Assembly (NCBI GenBank): GCA_016709155.1
Contig: JADJEI010000001.1
Span: 1,240,001-1,304,000 of the forward strand
Direction of reading: 5' to 3'
Source of the DNA: Ignavibacteriales bacterium
GTDB taxonomy: Bacteria; Bacteroidota; Ignavibacteria; Ignavibacteriales; Ignavibacteriaceae
DNA: 64,000 nucleotides
Shown here: positions 48,809-58,222 of the stretch, piece after piece
Layout of the letters: every line of letters starts with the position of its first letter
How positions within the stretch are numbered: position 1 is the first letter of the stretch
Translations under genes and position numbers: made by a program
The notes under the pieces: model-generated
What the model saw: the letters and a program-made list of their open reading frames with translations, nothing else
Told to the model about the DNA's origin: nothing
Database searches by the model: none

Positions 48809-50401
48809 ATGAACCAGGATATTCACAAGTTGAAATCACTTCTTACCGAGAATGATTATCGGCAGCTTAAAGAAGAAGGACATGCATTTGAGCATTTGGT
48901 TGATCAAATAAAAATATTTGAATTGGGTCTCTCCCCGATTATATTAAACAGAGCTGCAAAAATAAACGATGGTATCAAATCATTTAACGAAGAACAAGTT
49001 TTAAACTATTGCCGCATATTCGATGAACAAATAAAATATAAGTCGGTGATTAAATTTACACCGGCAAGCGGTGCGGCTTCACGAATGTTCAAGGAGCTTC
49101 AGAATTTCTACAAGGCGAATAATAATTCAACTCTTAACGACCTAAAATCAAAAGCATCACTAAATAAAAACTATGCCTGCATACTCGAATTCGTTTTAAA
49201 CATTAAAAAATTTGCTTTTTATGACGAGCTGGATTCATTTGCTAAAAAGAATAATGAATCCGTCTCATCGCTCATAGCTGAAAATAAAATTCGAGAATTG
49301 ATTGGACTCGTTATTTCATCCCGGTGCTTAAACTATGCCAACCTTCCGAAAGGTGAAATAAAATTTCACCGCTACCGCAATGGAAGTAGAACTGCATTTG
49401 AAGAGCACCTGGTTGAGGCGGTGGGTTACTCTCAAAATCATTCGGGTGAAATTAAAATCCACTTTACAATTCCAGAAGAATCGCAGCAGCGTTTAATTGA
49501 TTTGTTTGAACAAGTTAAAATTATTTATAAAAGCCGCGGACTTGATTTTTCAATCAGCACTTCATTCCAGAATAAATCTACCGACACATTTGCGGTTGAC
49601 TTAAATAACAATCCGTTTCGTGATTCAAATGGTAAATTACTTTTCAGACCAGCCGGGCATGGCGCTCTTTTACAAAACTTGAATGATATTGATGAAGATA
49701 TTATTTTCATAAAAAACATTGATAACATTTCTCCGGAATATCTTCATCCACAAAATGTCAAATACAAAAAGCTCCTTGGCGGGATATTGATTAATACACA
49801 AAATAAGATTTTTAATTTCATTCAACAGATTGCTGACGGCAATATTAAAAACGAAGACATTCATTCAATAGAAAATTTTTCGGCAGAAACTTTATCATTT
49901 ACTTTCCCGCCGGAATACACTCAACTTGATGTTAATTCAAAAGCAAAATATTTATTTAATAAATTAAACCGCCCCCTCCGGGTTTGCGGTATGGTAGTGA
50001 ATGAAGGACATCCCGGCGGCGGTCCATTTTGGATAGAAGAAAAAGACGGTACTCAATCACTTCAAATCATTGAATCAGCACAAATTGATTTAAACAATGA
50101 AAAACAGAGGTTGATATTCAATTCATCCACACATTTCAACCCTGTTGATATTGTGTGCTCGATTAAAGATTTTCAGGGAAACAAATTTGATCTTCACAAA
50201 TTTATAAATCCATCTACCAGCTTAATTGCCATGAAATCAAAAGACGGCAGAGAATTAAAATCACTCGAACTACCTGGCTTGTGGAATGGCAGCATGCATT
50301 ATTGGAATACAATCTTTGTCGAAGTTCCTAAGATCACTTTTAATCCTGTGAAAGAAGTTAACGATTTACTGAAAGCTGAACATCAGCCCGAAGTTTTATG
50401 A
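48809..50401 (+). CDS. DUF4301 family protein
   Basis: 530 residues; I recognise the DUF4301 pattern, found mainly in Bacteroidota and relatives: a helical N-terminus (KLKSLLTENDYRQLKEEGH), the glycine-rich KFTPASGAASRMFKELQNF (about 90-108) and, late in the protein, RVCGMVVNEGHPGGGPFWIE and SSTHFNPVDIVCSI. The glycine-rich loop resembles nucleotidyltransferase sugar-nucleotide binding loops, so a nucleotide-linked role is possible, but no activity is established to my knowledge. No signal peptide, so cytoplasmic. It ends 17 bases before the SSS transporter gene and may be co-transcribed with the mannoside cluster. Confidence 0.72.
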   Translation: MNQDIHKLKSLLTENDYRQLKEEGHAFEHLVDQIKIFELGLSPIILNRAAKINDGIKSFNEEQVLNYCRIFDEQIKYKSVIKFTPASGAASRMFKELQNFYKANNNSTLNDLKSKASLNKNYACILEFVLNIKKFAFYDELDSFAKKNNESVSSLIAENKIRELIGLVISSRCLNYANLPKGEIKFHRYRNGSRTAFEEHLVEAVGYSQNHSGEIKIHFTIPEESQQRLIDLFEQVKIIYKSRGLDFSISTSFQNKSTDTFAVDLNNNPFRDSNGKLLFRPAGHGALLQNLNDIDEDIIFIKNIDNISPEYLHPQNVKYKKLLGGILINTQNKIFNFIQQIADGNIKNEDIHSIENFSAETLSFTFPPEYTQLDVNSKAKYLFNKLNRPLRVCGMVVNEGHPGGGPFWIEEKDGTQSLQIIESAQIDLNNEKQRLIFNSSTHFNPVDIVCSIKDFQGNKFDLHKFINPSTSLIAMKSKDGRELKSLELPGLWNGSMHYWNTIFVEVPKITFNPVKEVNDLLKAEHQPEVL

Positions 50402-50418
50402 ATAGGATTTGTTAAAAT

Positions 50419-52340
50419 ATGAATCTTGCATTTATAGATTGGCTGATTGTAGTTTTATTTACGAGCGGGACGATATTTAGTGTGTTTGCAACGCGGCACT
50501 ACTTAAAAAATGTTGCAGATTTTCTTGCAGCCGGAAGGACTGCCGGTAGATATCTAATCGGAATGTCGCAGGGGATGGCGATGCTCGGCGCAATTACGAT
50601 TGTTGGTTACTTCGAAATGAATTACATCGCCGGGTTTGTGATGAGGTGGTGGGAATTTGCAATGAGTGTTGTTCTCGTAGCAATCACAGTTTCCGGATGG
50701 GTGGTGTATCGCTTCCGACAAACAAGAGCCTTGACAATGGCGCAATTTTTTGAAATCAGATACAGCCGTAATTTCAGAATCTTTGCCGGGCTTCTCGCTT
50801 ATTTTTCCGGTATAATTAATTTCGGGATTTTCCCTGCCGTTGGTGCACGTTTTTTTATTTATTTCTGCGGTTTACCATTTACATATCAACTGTTTGGTGT
50901 TGAAATATCAACCTATGCTTCTGTGATGTTCTTTCTTTTAGCTATATCTCTTTTCTTTGTTTATGCGGGGGGACAGATTGCTATTATTGTCGCAGATTTT
51001 CTTCAGGGTATTTTTGTTAATGCTGTCTTTGTAATTATTGTGATTTACTTTTTATTTACTTTCGATTGGAATATTATATCAGAGACTTTAACTTCGACAC
51101 ACAAAGAAGCATCGCTTATCAATCCTTTTCACACAGCTCAGGTTAAGGATTTTAATTTTTGGTATTTTTTGATTGGGGTTGCCGGAGTTATCTATGGGAA
51201 ACTTTCATGGCAGGGAACACAAGGCTACAATACTTCAGCGAAGAGTGCTCACGAAGCAAAGATGGGAGATGTGCTAAGCAACTGGCGTAACATTCCGCAA
51301 TACTCGTTGTTTCTTGTTTTCGTTCCGGTTATCGCTTACACTGTTATGCATCACCCTGAATATTTCATTCAGGCAGCCTCTGTAAATAATACTTTGTCGA
51401 AAATAAATTCAGAAGCTATAAGAAGTCAATTAACTGTTCCACTGGTACTCGTTAAAATTCTTCCCGTTGGTTTAATGGGTGCTTTTGCAGCTGTTATGCT
51501 TGCTGCTTTTATTGGTAATCACGATACTTACCTTCACTCGTGGGGAAGTATCTTTATTCAGGATGTGATTATGCCTTTTAGAAAAAACCATTCTCACCCA
51601 AACAACATATACGGTTGCTGCGGTTTTCAATATTGGGGGTGGCAATCTTCATTTTTATTTTCAGTTTAATTTTTCAACAAAGCGAATACATTTTTCTTTT
51701 CTTTGCAATTACGGGTGCAATATTCGCCGGGGGCTCGGGTGCAGTAATTATCGGAGGGCTTTATTGGAACAGAGGGACAACTGCTGCAGCGTGGAGTGCG
51801 ATGATTACAGGTTCTACAATTGCCGTGGGGGGAATTATCGTCCATCAAATTGTCCCGGGTTTTTTCATTAATGGACAGCAGTTTTGGGGAATTGCAATGG
51901 CTTCTGCGGCGTTAATTTATGTTATTGTTTCTTTGGCAGGCAAGAAGATAAAGTTTGATTTGGATAAAATGCTGAATCGCAGAAATAATAACACGGATGC
52001 TGCAGTTGTTAATTCACTTACTCAAAAAGGATGGTTAATATTAGGGATGGGGGAAGAATTTACCCGCGGTGACAAAGTAATCTATATTTTAACTTACACC
52101 TGGACTTTACTTTGGGTTAGTGTTTTTGTGATTGGAACAGTTTTCAATTTAACCTCTGAGATTTCAGATGAAAGTTGGATGTTGTTCTGGAAGATTTTTA
52201 TCTGGAGTAATCTTGCTCTTTCTATTTTTGTGGTTATCTGGTTCGCAGTAGGGGGAGTGAAAGATTTGAAAATTATGTTTGCCCTTCTAAATAGTCAGAC
52301 TAAGGATGAAAATGACACCGGTTATGTTGACAGAAACTAA
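50419..52340 (+). pseudogene. Sodium:solute symporter (SSS family), one frameshift
   Basis: The first part (416 codons) holds about nine to ten spans, with LAAGRTAGRYLIGMSQGMAM and the family's NTSAKSAHEAKMGDVLSNWR region. It runs into TAA at 51667 after a garbled end. In the next frame the protein continues as KQHIRLLRFSILGVAIFIFI and GSGAVIIGGLYWNRGTTAAA, a typical SSS segment, up to the stop at 52340. Adding one A to the A6 run at 51582-51587 (AGAAAAAACC) joins the parts into about 640 residues with 13-14 spans. Inferred role: sodium-driven sugar or sugar-acid uptake, because it lies directly upstream (12 bases) of the GH92 mannosidase. Confidence 0.83.
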
Positions 52341-52352
52341 ATGAGATGAATT

Positions 52353-55301
52353 ATGAAAATTTTCTTTTTTCTTTCTTTTGAATTACTATTATCAAGTTTA
52401 ATTCTCACGAATGCTCAAACTAATTATATACAGTTTGTTGATCCATTTATCGGCACAGGTAAAAACGGGCACACTTTCCCCGGAGCGACTCTCCCATTTG
52501 GGATGGTGCAATTGAGTCCTGATACTGATAATGAAGGCTGGGATTGGTGTTCCGGCTATCATTATTCTGATAGTAGTATAATGGGATTTAGTCACACCCA
52601 CCTTAGCGGAACAGGCATCGGCGACTATGGGGATATTTTATTCATGCCAGCCACCGGTGAACTAAAAATTGAACCCGGAAGCAAATCCAATTCCGAGGAA
52701 GGTTACCGATCAAAATTTTCTCATAAAAATGAAAATGCCGAACCCGGTTACTATTCTGTGATGCTGGATGACTATAATATTTTTGCAGAACTAACTGCTA
52801 CTTCAAGAGCAGGATTTCATCGTTATAACTTCCCCGGCGGCGATGGTCATTTGATTATTGATCTCCGGCATGGAATTCAGGATAAATGTACAGATGCTCA
52901 AATAAATATTGAAAGTGAAAATACTGTCTCCGGGTACAGACGATCGGTGGGGTGGGCGAAAGATCAAATAATTTATTTCTATGCTGAATTTTCCAAACCG
53001 ATTTCTTCCTATAAAATATTTTCTGAAAACAAATCAGATTCAATTTTAAGATCATTTAACAATTCAGAGATTGTAGCAGCACTGAATTTCTCTTTTAATA
53101 AAAGTGAAGGGTTATTAGTCAAAGTGGGTATTTCTTCAGTGAGCATTGAAGGAGCCAAAGATAATCTTGAGACTGAAATTCCGGATTGGGACTTTGATAA
53201 AATAAAATTGAAAGCCTCTGAAATATGGAATGATCAGCTTTCTAAAATTGAAGTTGAAGGCGGATCGCTAAAATACAAACGGATTTTTTACACAGCTTTA
53301 TATCATTCCTGCATCGCCCCGAATTTATTTATGGATATTGATCGTAAATACAGAGGATCTGACAATGCTATCCACACTGCAGATGACTTTGAAAACTATA
53401 CCGTCTTTTCTTTGTGGGATACATTCCGAGCAGCACATCCTTTATTTACAATAATTGAACAAGCGCGTACAAATGATTTCATCAATACATTCCTGCGTAA
53501 GTATGAGGAGGGTGGAATATTACCCGTTTGGGAACTTGCAGGCAACGAGACTTATACAATGATAGGCTACCATTCTATTCCGGTTATTGTTGATGCATAC
53601 GTTAAAAATATTCGCGGCTACGATGCTCAAAAATTATTTTCTGCCATGAAACAAAGCGCCATGCTCGATCATTTCGGTTTGCAATATTACAAGCAATATG
53701 GTTACATACCTGCAAATAAAGATTATGAATCTGTTTCAAAGACCCTTGAATATTCGTATGACGATTGGTGCATTTCTACTATGGCAAATCTGCTTGGAAA
53801 GAAAGAAGATTTTTTAGAATTTAATACTCGTGCACAATTTTATAAAAATATATTTGATCCTTCAACCGGTTTTATGCGTCCCAAACGAAACGGTGATTGG
53901 GCAAAAACCTTTGATCCTTATTCAGTCAGCGGTGATTTCACCGAAGCCAATGCTTTTCAATACACGTTTTTCGTTCCACAGGATATAAACGGACTAATTA
54001 AATTTTATGGTGGAAATGAAAATTTTATAAAAAAACTTGACGAATTATTTAATGCCACAGGCAACTTAACAGGCAGAGAACAAGCTGATATCACTGGCTT
54101 AATTGGACAATATGCGCACGGCAACGAGCCGAGTCATCACATGGCATATTTGTATTCGTTTGCTGGTGCTCAATGGAAAACTGCTGAAAAAGTTCGTGAA
54201 ATATTTAATTTGTATGATGATACACCCGAAGGATTAAGTGGTAATGAGGATTGTGGTCAAATGTCTGCGTGGTACGTAATGAGTGCGATGGGGTTTTATT
54301 CTGTTACTCCTGGTTCTGATATCTACTTGCTCGGAAGCCCTTTATTTGATAAGGTTACAATTCATCTTGAAAATGGAAAACATTTCGAATTAATCGCTGA
54401 GAATAATTCTTCAAGTGATAAATATATTAACTCTTTAGAGATGAACGGAGTGGAATATAACAAATCATTTATAAGACATTATGATATTGTTCAGGGCAGC
54501 AATTTGAGGATACAAATGAGTTCATCTCTAAATAAAAGTATATTTAACGTAACCACCTCTTTTCCAGTTTCAGAAATAATTGAAAATAAAATACTCCCCC
54601 TGCCTGTTATCGAATCAGAGTCTATGGCATTCAACGACTTGCAAACTATAACTATTCATTCTTTCAATCCGTCAGATATAATTTACTATTCAGTTTCAAA
54701 GGATTCTATTCAAAATAATTTTATCCTTTACGAAAAACCATTTGAAATAAATGCCTCCTGTTATGTTAAAGCATTTGTCACAAATAATGATATTAAAAGC
54801 ATGACTGCAATTGCAGAGTTTATCAAACTTAGCCACAAATGGAGCATCGCCATAAACCGGCCTTACAGCAATCGTTATACTGCAGGGGGAGACAACGCCC
54901 TGATAGATCAGATACGCGGCTCAAACAGTTATGGCAGCGGGAATTGGCAAGGTTACGAAGGAAATGATCTTGATGTCATTATTGATTTGAAAGAAAAATT
55001 AAATGTGCAAAGTGTCTCGATAAATTGCCTGCAGGATATAAATTCATGGATATTCTTTCCTGAGTATGTCGAAGTGTATTTTTCTAATGATAATAATAAT
55101 TTTGAATTCGCAGGAAAAGTTTCGACTAAAATTTCACAAAAGCAAGAAGGAAGTCTGATTCAGGAATTCAAGCTTGATGATTTAAAAATATCTGCAAAGT
55201 TTGTTAAAATTATTGCTAAAAATTTAGGTGTCTGCCCCGAATGGCATAAAGGTGCCGGTGGAAAATGCTGGGTCTTTGCTGATGAAATTATAGTTAAATG
55301 A
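52353..55301 (+). CDS. GH92 exported alpha-mannosidase with C-terminal carbohydrate-binding-like domains
   Basis: 982 residues with a signal peptide (about 1-22). The GH92 fold opens with YIQFVDPFIGTGKNGHTFPG and ATLPFGMVQLSPDT, and the catalytic signatures are present: GNEPSHHMAYLYSF with the general-acid Glu (about 590) and GNEDCGQMSAWYVMSAMGFY (about 630). GH92 enzymes are calcium-dependent exo-alpha-mannosidases that trim N-glycans and yeast mannan. After the enzyme come a chitobiase/hexosaminidase-C-like module (about 753-825) and a discoidin (F5/8 type C)-like module (about 828-981; RPYSNRYTAGGDNALIDQI ... EYVEVYFSNDN), likely sugar binding. There is no T9SS domain, so probably periplasmic. 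Its stop overlaps the GH130 start by 4 bases. Confidence 0.93.
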   Translation: MKIFFFLSFELLLSSLILTNAQTNYIQFVDPFIGTGKNGHTFPGATLPFGMVQLSPDTDNEGWDWCSGYHYSDSSIMGFSHTHLSGTGIGDYGDILFMPATGELKIEPGSKSNSEEGYRSKFSHKNENAEPGYYSVMLDDYNIFAELTATSRAGFHRYNFPGGDGHLIIDLRHGIQDKCTDAQINIESENTVSGYRRSVGWAKDQIIYFYAEFSKPISSYKIFSENKSDSILRSFNNSEIVAALNFSFNKSEGLLVKVGISSVSIEGAKDNLETEIPDWDFDKIKLKASEIWNDQLSKIEVEGGSLKYKRIFYTALYHSCIAPNLFMDIDRKYRGSDNAIHTADDFENYTVFSLWDTFRAAHPLFTIIEQARTNDFINTFLRKYEEGGILPVWELAGNETYTMIGYHSIPVIVDAYVKNIRGYDAQKLFSAMKQSAMLDHFGLQYYKQYGYIPANKDYESVSKTLEYSYDDWCISTMANLLGKKEDFLEFNTRAQFYKNIFDPSTGFMRPKRNGDWAKTFDPYSVSGDFTEANAFQYTFFVPQDINGLIKFYGGNENFIKKLDELFNATGNLTGREQADITGLIGQYAHGNEPSHHMAYLYSFAGAQWKTAEKVREIFNLYDDTPEGLSGNEDCGQMSAWYVMSAMGFYSVTPGSDIYLLGSPLFDKVTIHLENGKHFELIAENNSSSDKYINSLEMNGVEYNKSFIRHYDIVQGSNLRIQMSSSLNKSIFNVTTSFPVSEIIENKILPLPVIESESMAFNDLQTITIHSFNPSDIIYYSVSKDSIQNNFILYEKPFEINASCYVKAFVTNNDIKSMTAIAEFIKLSHKWSIAINRPYSNRYTAGGDNALIDQIRGSNSYGSGNWQGYEGNDLDVIIDLKEKLNVQSVSINCLQDINSWIFFPEYVEVYFSNDNNNFEFAGKVSTKISQKQEGSLIQEFKLDDLKISAKFVKIIAKNLGVCPEWHKGAGGKCWVFADEIIVK

Positions 55302-56272
55302 TTTTTATGTTAATTCGTAATCCAAATAATCCATTAATCTCGCGGGAAGATATTCCCGATATAATTCCATTTTTAAGTAATGTTAGCTCGGTGTTTAACC
55401 CCGCTGCTGTAATGTTTAATGATGAATTCGTGCTTTTACTTCGCGTACAAAGCAGGGGGCGGGAAACTTTTTTAATAAAAGCAACAAGCAAAGATGGATT
55501 AAGTTTTACTATTAGTAAAAAATTAATTCTTTTTGAAGGTATTGAATCAATTACCGATGTTATCTATCATATCTACGACCCGCGTTTAACTAAAATAAAC
55601 AACACTTATTACATCGTTTTTGCAATTGACACTGATTCGGGTTGCAAATTAGGCTTAGCGTCTACTTTAGATTTCGAGAAATATCATTTCCATTCTTTAA
55701 TTTCAAATGAGGAATCACGCAACGGCGTTTTATTCCCCGAAAAAATAAATAACAAATACTATCTTCTGCATCGTCCCAATAAGCTGATGCTTAATGGCGA
55801 TGTAATTTCCGGACAATCAATTATACTTTCCGAATCCAGTGACCTGGTAAGCTGGCAAAATGTTGGTGAAGTATTTTCAGGCAGACCTCATTATTGGGAT
55901 GAACTAATTGGTTCTGGACCACCGCCAATTAAAACACGCAAAGGGTGGCTTCATATCTATCACGGAGTGGCAACTCATTTCAGCAGTATAAATATTTATC
56001 AAGCAGGGGTGGTGTTATTAGATTTGCAAAACCCTGCAAAAGTTCTAGCACGTTCAAGAAATAATATACTTGAGCCGCGGGAAATGTTTGAGCTTACCGG
56101 TCAAGTTCCCAACGTTGTATTTCCATCGGGCATTATTGTTGATGAATACGACAGTAAAGGATACGCATCTGATAAAGGTAAAGTTATAATTTATTACGGT
56201 GCTGCAGATTCATCAGTTTGCTCAGCAGGAACGACGATTCACGATCTAATTAATTCTGCGATCAATGATTAG
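55298..56272 (+). CDS. GH130 mannoside phosphorylase or hydrolase
   Basis: 324 residues; start overlaps the GH92 stop (ATGA), giving translational coupling; a second ATG lies at 55307. GH130 landmarks are SSVFNPAAVMFNDEFVLLLR, the catalytic Asp in YDPRLTKINNTYYIVFA (about 94), PEKINNKYYLLHRPN, GSGPPPIKTRKGWLHIYHGV and IIYYGAADSSVCSAGT. Family members split beta-1,4- or beta-1,2-linked mannosides, either by phosphorolysis giving mannose 1-phosphate or by hydrolysis. The phosphate-binding residues needed to decide cannot be judged without an alignment. No signal peptide, so cytoplasmic, fitting import of manno-oligosaccharides after GH92 trimming of glycans outside. Confidence 0.9.
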   Translation: MIFMLIRNPNNPLISREDIPDIIPFLSNVSSVFNPAAVMFNDEFVLLLRVQSRGRETFLIKATSKDGLSFTISKKLILFEGIESITDVIYHIYDPRLTKINNTYYIVFAIDTDSGCKLGLASTLDFEKYHFHSLISNEESRNGVLFPEKINNKYYLLHRPNKLMLNGDVISGQSIILSESSDLVSWQNVGEVFSGRPHYWDELIGSGPPPIKTRKGWLHIYHGVATHFSSINIYQAGVVLLDLQNPAKVLARSRNNILEPREMFELTGQVPNVVFPSGIIVDEYDSKGYASDKGKVIIYYGAADSSVCSAGTTIHDLINSAIND

Positions 56273-56281
56273 GAGATAAAA

Positions 56282-57385
56282 GTGATCAAGTTTCAATTTA
56301 AGTTTTTCGTATTAATTTTATCTTATTTTTTCCCCTTGTCCGCTCAAGTCAAATTTTTAACACCACAAATTCCATTTAATCCAAGAACTTATGTTTGTGT
56401 CAAGGCGAGTTCCGATATTATAGTTGATGGAGATTTAATTGAATCTGAGTGGGAGAAAATAAAATGGACTGATTCATTTGTTGATATCGAAGGGCACCTC
56501 AAACCCCAGCCTCGTTTTCAAACGAGAGTAAAGATGCTTTGGGATGAGAATTACTTTTACATCGGTGCCCAACTTGAAGAACCTAATCTTTGGGCGACAC
56601 TTCAGCAGCGAGATACAGTTATTTATCAGGATAATGACTTTGAAGTCTTTTTAGATCCGGACGGCGATTCCCACTTGTATTACGAACTGGAAATAAATGC
56701 TCTAAATACCGTTTGGGATCTTCTGCTGATAAAGCCTTATCGCGATGGAGGCCCCGCAATAAATTCTTGGGACATATCTGGTTTAAAAAGTGCTGTTCAT
56801 TTAAACGGCTCTTTGAATGAAACTTCAGACATTGATTCTGGATGGACAATTGAACTTGCTATTCCTTGGGCGGTGCTGAGTGAATGTGCCGGAAAAAACA
56901 CCCCCCCTTCACCCGGCGATTATTGGCGCATAAATTTTTCCAGAGTTGAATGGAAGACAGAAGTTGTACATAATAAATATCAAAAAATAGTTGATGAACG
57001 AGGGAATAATTTACCGGAAGATAATTGGGTTTGGTCACCCCAAGGATTAGTTAATATGCATTACCCGGAAATGTGGGGTTTTGTTTTGTTCAGTGATGAA
57101 AGCGATTTTTTTGCAGCAGAAGATTTTAATCTCCCTGATATCGAAAAAATAAAATGGAGCTTAAGACAGGTTTATTATTTCCAAAAAAAATATTTTGCAG
57201 CAAATAGTAGATTTGCCGAAAAGAATGAAATTCAAAATGAAACAAAATTTTTAGGGTTAGACTTTATTAATGCCATTCACTTTACTATAGCACAAAAATC
57301 ATTTGAGGTAATTTACCAACAGATAAAATCTGCAGAAGTTATTAAGATTGATGAAACTGGAAAAATATCTACTTTTTTCCGATAG
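56282..57385 (+). CDS. Exported CBM9-like protein
   Basis: 367 residues; starts with GTG at 56282 with AGGAG 7 bases upstream. After a signal peptide (about 1-22, FFPLSAQ), one family-9-like carbohydrate-binding domain covers about 40-275: DIIVDGDLIESEWEKIKWTD, TRVKMLWDENYFYIGAQLEE, NDFEVFLDPDGDSHLYYELE, GWTIELAIPWAVL and GDYWRINFSRVEW, a standard set for this domain. The remaining 90 residues are helical and unassigned. Ten bases after the GH130 gene, it is the last member of the mannoside cluster and probably helps hold or sense the glycan. It converges with the YwqK-like gene only 3 bases away. Confidence 0.85.
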   Translation: MIKFQFKFFVLILSYFFPLSAQVKFLTPQIPFNPRTYVCVKASSDIIVDGDLIESEWEKIKWTDSFVDIEGHLKPQPRFQTRVKMLWDENYFYIGAQLEEPNLWATLQQRDTVIYQDNDFEVFLDPDGDSHLYYELEINALNTVWDLLLIKPYRDGGPAINSWDISGLKSAVHLNGSLNETSDIDSGWTIELAIPWAVLSECAGKNTPPSPGDYWRINFSRVEWKTEVVHNKYQKIVDERGNNLPEDNWVWSPQGLVNMHYPEMWGFVLFSDESDFFAAEDFNLPDIEKIKWSLRQVYYFQKKYFAANSRFAEKNEIQNETKFLGLDFINAIHFTIAQKSFEVIYQQIKSAEVIKIDETGKISTFFR

Positions 57386-57388
57386 AAA

Positions 57389-57952
57389 TTATGAGGATTT
57401 TAATTCTTCTCGTTTAACAGAGTTAACAACTTTACCGTTTAAAAAATAAGTCTCCTGTTGAATATCGCCGGATTTTTTATATTCCACCCATTTGCCGTTT
57501 TCTTGACCATTATGAAAGTAGCCGATTTTTTTTAACGAGCCGTCAGGATAATACCATAACCATTTGCCGGTTAATTTATCGCTTTCAAAATTTCCCACAC
57601 TTTCTAAATTACCATCGGGGAAAAAATATTTCCATTCACCTTCATTTTTATTATTAACCATTTTACCGAATACTTCGATATTTCCAGATAAGTTGTACAC
57701 AATAAAATTTCCTTGCTTTATTCCATCTATAAGATAATACTCAATGATTTTAGTTGTGACGGTATCGAGTATCATTCCTGTGAATGGAGTTTCGCTTCCA
57801 ATATTGTATGTTAAACTATTTCTCACTTCAAAAGCATTTCTTATAATTTTCTTTTGAGGCCAGGTAAATAGTAAAAGAATTATCATTACCGGAATCATGA
57901 AAAGAAGGAAATACAGAATTCGTTTATTGTACCTGGAAGCAATATAGCGCAT
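57389..57952 (-). CDS. Membrane-anchored YwqK/MORN-repeat-like protein
   Basis: 187 residues with one N-terminal membrane span (RILYFLLFMIPVMIILLLFT). The rest is made of about four short repeats of the form GxWKYFFPDGNLESVGNF / GKWLWYYPDGSLKKIGYF / GKWVEYKKSGDIQQETYF, the YwqK variant of MORN repeats. Proteins of this type are common in Bacteroidota; the label antitoxin used for YwqK in databases has little general support, and no toxin gene is next to it. The function is unknown. It faces the CBM9-like gene tail to tail. Confidence 0.75.
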   Translation of the reverse strand: MRYIASRYNKRILYFLLFMIPVMIILLLFTWPQKKIIRNAFEVRNSLTYNIGSETPFTGMILDTVTTKIIEYYLIDGIKQGNFIVYNLSGNIEVFGKMVNNKNEGEWKYFFPDGNLESVGNFESDKLTGKWLWYYPDGSLKKIGYFHNGQENGKWVEYKKSGDIQQETYFLNGKVVNSVKREELKSS

Positions 57953-57993
57953 AGCATTCCTTATGAAATAATTATTAATAGTTTAAGCGTCGT

Positions 57994-58056
57994 GAACGAC
58001 TAATCGTTCGCAGTTTGATGCACAATATAAATGCCAGTTGAAATCATTTGCTGGCA
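57994..58056. other. Two short hairpins between the YwqK-like and UDG-like genes
   Basis: GAACGA-CTAA-TCGTTC (57994-58009) and TGCCAG/CTGGCA (58032-58056, 13-base loop) lie in the 270-bp gene-free region downstream of the UDG-like gene and upstream of the YwqK-like gene, both on the minus strand. Neither has a clear T-tract. The rest of the region is AT-rich with no gene seen. Confidence 0.35.
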
Positions 58057-58222
58057 ATCAAAAAAATAGGTTTTACTATTCTCTATTAGAGAAAAGTATT
58101 TAGATCTTTCTAATTATAATACAATTAATTAAAGGTATAATTATTGTACGAGGTCGAAATAGTTTAATAATACTTTAATCAATCAATAAAAAAATTAAAT
58201 GTTAAGATTGAAAGAAAAATAG

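Noticed and set aside
57389..57952. Toxin-antitoxin system based on the YwqK label
   Set aside because: There is no toxin-like partner next to it, and the repeat type is widespread in unrelated contexts.
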